A stretch of DNA of 64,000 nucleotides from Rhodeus uyekii. Taxonomy: Eukaryota; Chordata; Actinopteri; Cypriniformes; Acheilognathidae. Every line of letters starts with the position of its first letter. Within the stretch, counting starts at the first letter, position 1. Location: positions 1,684,501-1,748,500 of the forward strand of contig JAWRVZ010000109.1 of the NCBI GenBank assembly GCA_037043235.1. Reading direction: 5' to 3'. Positions 61,957-64,000 of the stretch are shown piece by piece. Position numbers and translations under genes: made by a program. A model generated the notes under the pieces. It worked only from the letters and a program-made list of their open reading frames with translations. It searched no databases and was not told where the DNA came from.

Positions 61957-62109
61957 TTTACATTCACATTTACACATTTATCAGCTGCTTTTATCATCGC
62001 ATTCAAGAAAGACATTGACATTCTAATCAGTTCTTGCTTCCCCTGGGAATCAAACCCATGACCTTGATGTTGCAAGCACTGCTCTCTACTATATGAACTA
62101 CAGGAAAGC
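61957..62109 (-). mobile_element. SINE, 13-bp core-deletion subfamily
   Basis: 'cagctgcttttatcatcgca' carries the diagnostic deletion. Like the copy at 17623 it has 'cagctg' where the others have 'cagacg', so these two copies form a tighter pair. The head is complete to 'gaactacaggaaagc'. Confidence 0.92.
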
Positions 62110-62221
62110 CCTGGACAGCCTTGGTTTTTTGCTCAACACTGCAAAACACAAACCTAGTGGACAGTGTGTTGGACATCCGAAGTATAAACACACTCCGATT
62201 ATAGGATGCATGGTGCTCTAT

Positions 62222-62427
<206 letters not shown>

Positions 62428-62509
62428 AACGCATGTGTGTAAAGTGTTAAAGGGAAGGTGAGGGAGATGTCAACTGAAGGACGCATATGAGCATATGGTG
62501 GGTCGGTTT

Positions 62510-62595
<86 letters not shown>
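62510..62595. repeat. (GT)n microsatellite, ~85 bp
   Basis: Second GT tract separated from the first by about 80 bp of unique sequence. Confidence 0.98.
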
Positions 62596-62599
<4 letters not shown>

Positions 62600-62600
<1 letters not shown>

Positions 62601-63517
62601 TCATTAAGCAGGATTCTATTACATATTTTTAGGTAAAGTGAGGACAACTATATCAATAGCACATTTAGTGTAATGCACATTACAGAACAATAGAATTAAA
62701 ACAGTGTGTGGATCATGCGGTAGTGAAAATTCACGAGTAAAGAAGGCTATTAAAACAAATCCATTATAGAGAAGTGCTAGTCTCTATTTCCAGACGATAA
62801 GTCAGCTGCAGGTTTTTGAATGCTTTGCATGTTGAGCATGAGGTGAGGACAGAATGAAAACTGTATTGAAGAGGCATCAAAATATCACTGATAAATGTAA
62901 TCATGGCTGCCATTTAAGACCAATTCTGCATCTGTATAAGGATGCACAGAAAGATCTTAAACTATTCATATTTGTGAAACGGATGTTTCGTTGCATAGAT
63001 AAATCCTTAAATCGTTTTTCTTTAAACTACAGCTTTTATTATTATTTTTATTATTGTGGAAAAGATTGTGGAAATAGAGACAACTGTGTTGAATATTTGG
63101 ATAATTAGAAACTATTTTACATTTTCCCTTCACCAAGGCAAGCATTCATTCAAATGCTAACAACAAACAATCAAGTTTAAGCATTTACCATTTTTAATAT
63201 TGATAACAATAGATTTTCTTAAGCTATATCACACACGTATAGTGTTGTTGTGCTGAATATCTGTGATTTTGCTGATATTCAAAACAGCAGCACGATTTCT
63301 TTAATATTTTAGATACAAAGTAGTAAAGAATGGACACAACAGCTCTGTTAAGAGTTAACTAACAATTCTATAATATTAAATGTCTATAATAAACCATTAT
63401 TTTAAGAGTACTTGGAATCGGATATAAAATAATGGTACTTAAATCCCAATTTGCCTCGTAATGTTGGTCACGTGGGCTTCAACATTCAGTGTAAACCTGA
63501 ATAAGTTGGAAAAACTC
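62600..63517. other. Unique AT-rich sequence, no gene seen
   Basis: The 84-codon frame 62854-63108 is Tyr/Phe/Lys-rich in AT-rich DNA and has no recognisable domain. I regard it as chance. Confidence 0.5.
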
Positions 63518-63608
63518 ATTTTTATTCATGCATTTATCAGACGCTTTTATCCAAGGCAACTTGCATCGCATTCAAGAAACACATTGATTCTAATCAGTTC
63601 TTGCTTTG
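63518..63608 (-). mobile_element. SINE, tRNA head lost
   Basis: Tail and core ('cgcttttatccaaggcaact') plus the linker to 'tcagttcttgcttt', ending where the tRNA head would begin: a 5'-truncated insertion. It has the 'cgcattc' variant. Confidence 0.88.
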
Positions 63609-63927
63609 GTAACACAATGCTTTGATAGCATTAATGGCTGAATAATTACAGCAATATAGGACATTTAGCATGTATCTGCTCTCAAACTAAACTCATGCTC
63701 CACTCATCACCATGATGCAAATCCCCCGAAAAACCCAACATAACTCTTTTAAATTAGCATAGCTAAACATTGGGCACGACTACATCTCCTACTTAACATT
63801 AATCTTGCACACAAACAAATTATTATAATGAAACTTAGCATTTACTTTCCCTTCCATGGCAAAGCATGCTGGGAAATAGAAATCCCAGCCAAGTTTCAGA
63901 TTCAGATAAATTTAAGTTTGTCTAAAT
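63609..63927. other. Unique sequence, no gene seen
   Basis: AT-rich. No repeat or frame of note. Confidence 0.5.
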
Positions 63928-64000
63928 CAGTGCTTCTCAATTATTTTCTTTCACGCCCCCCTAGGAAGAGGTACAAATTTCGCAAATTTTGATGACACTG
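63928..64000 (+). mobile_element. hAT-like terminus, cut by the right edge
   Basis: 'cagtgcttctcaattatttt' followed by 'cacgcccccctaggaagagg' is a widespread hAT terminus. The 8 bases before it (gtctaaat) have the T-x-T-A centre favoured by hAT insertions. The rest lies outside the window. Confidence 0.65.

Overview
This window looks like gene-poor nuclear DNA of a teleost fish, most likely an ostariophysan (cyprinid or loach type). The case rests on its repeats: tRNA-headed SINEs ending in the conserved fish core 'gtcgctttggataaaagcg', LINE 3' ends carrying the same tail, Tc1-like, hAT-like and Harbinger-like elements, several LTR remnants, and very long (CA)n, (TA)n and (CT)n tracts. I found no exon chain, RNA gene or gene with a recognisable product. 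The only protein-coding homology I can read belongs to transposons, and all of it is broken.

Layout. 1-468 is a 72-bp satellite that runs off the left edge. 469-29883 is mostly unique AT-rich sequence with eight SINE copies, two LINE 3' ends, one LINE reverse-transcriptase scrap, three or four solo-LTR-like pieces (the best at 22291-22795, with a 5-bp target duplication), a family of TA-flanked MITEs, and microsatellites. 29884-47989 is the striking part. One MITE copy is split at a single point by a 17.4-kb block (30383-47798) made of six head-to-tail copies of a 2.2-2.8 kb element. 47990-64000 returns to unique sequence with another MITE, a ~1-kb TIR element, a LINE C-terminal relic, three more SINEs, a ~370-bp zone of two long GT tracts, and the first 73 bases of a hAT-like element at the right edge.

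The 17.4-kb block. Read on the minus strand, each unit ends in a 9-bp stem hairpin followed by CTCTATCTAG. An 18-bp sequence lies 31 bp inside that end and is repeated in inverted orientation at the other end of the array, within a 10-bp stem hairpin. The block sits between two T's of the host MITE, whose uninterrupted form is present at 12097-12098. Asymmetric terminal inverted repeats, a 3' hairpin, a T-T target and an internal minisatellite are the marks of Helentron/Helitron2-type rolling-circle elements, here without any Rep/helicase gene. The block can be read as a non-autonomous Helentron-like element multimerised either by rolling-circle read-through or by repeated insertion into its own (TTA)n tract. 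This class assignment is inference; the boundaries and the empty site are directly visible.

Nesting. Inside that block are a full-length but dead Tc1-like transposon in unit C (TA duplication), a Harbinger-like MITE in unit D (TTA duplication) that itself holds a 216-bp hAT MITE (8-bp duplication), and a hAT-terminus fragment with a tRNA-Ser-like sequence in unit E. Paralogous units supply the empty sites, so insertion order can be read directly. No interplay between host genes can be described because none was found.
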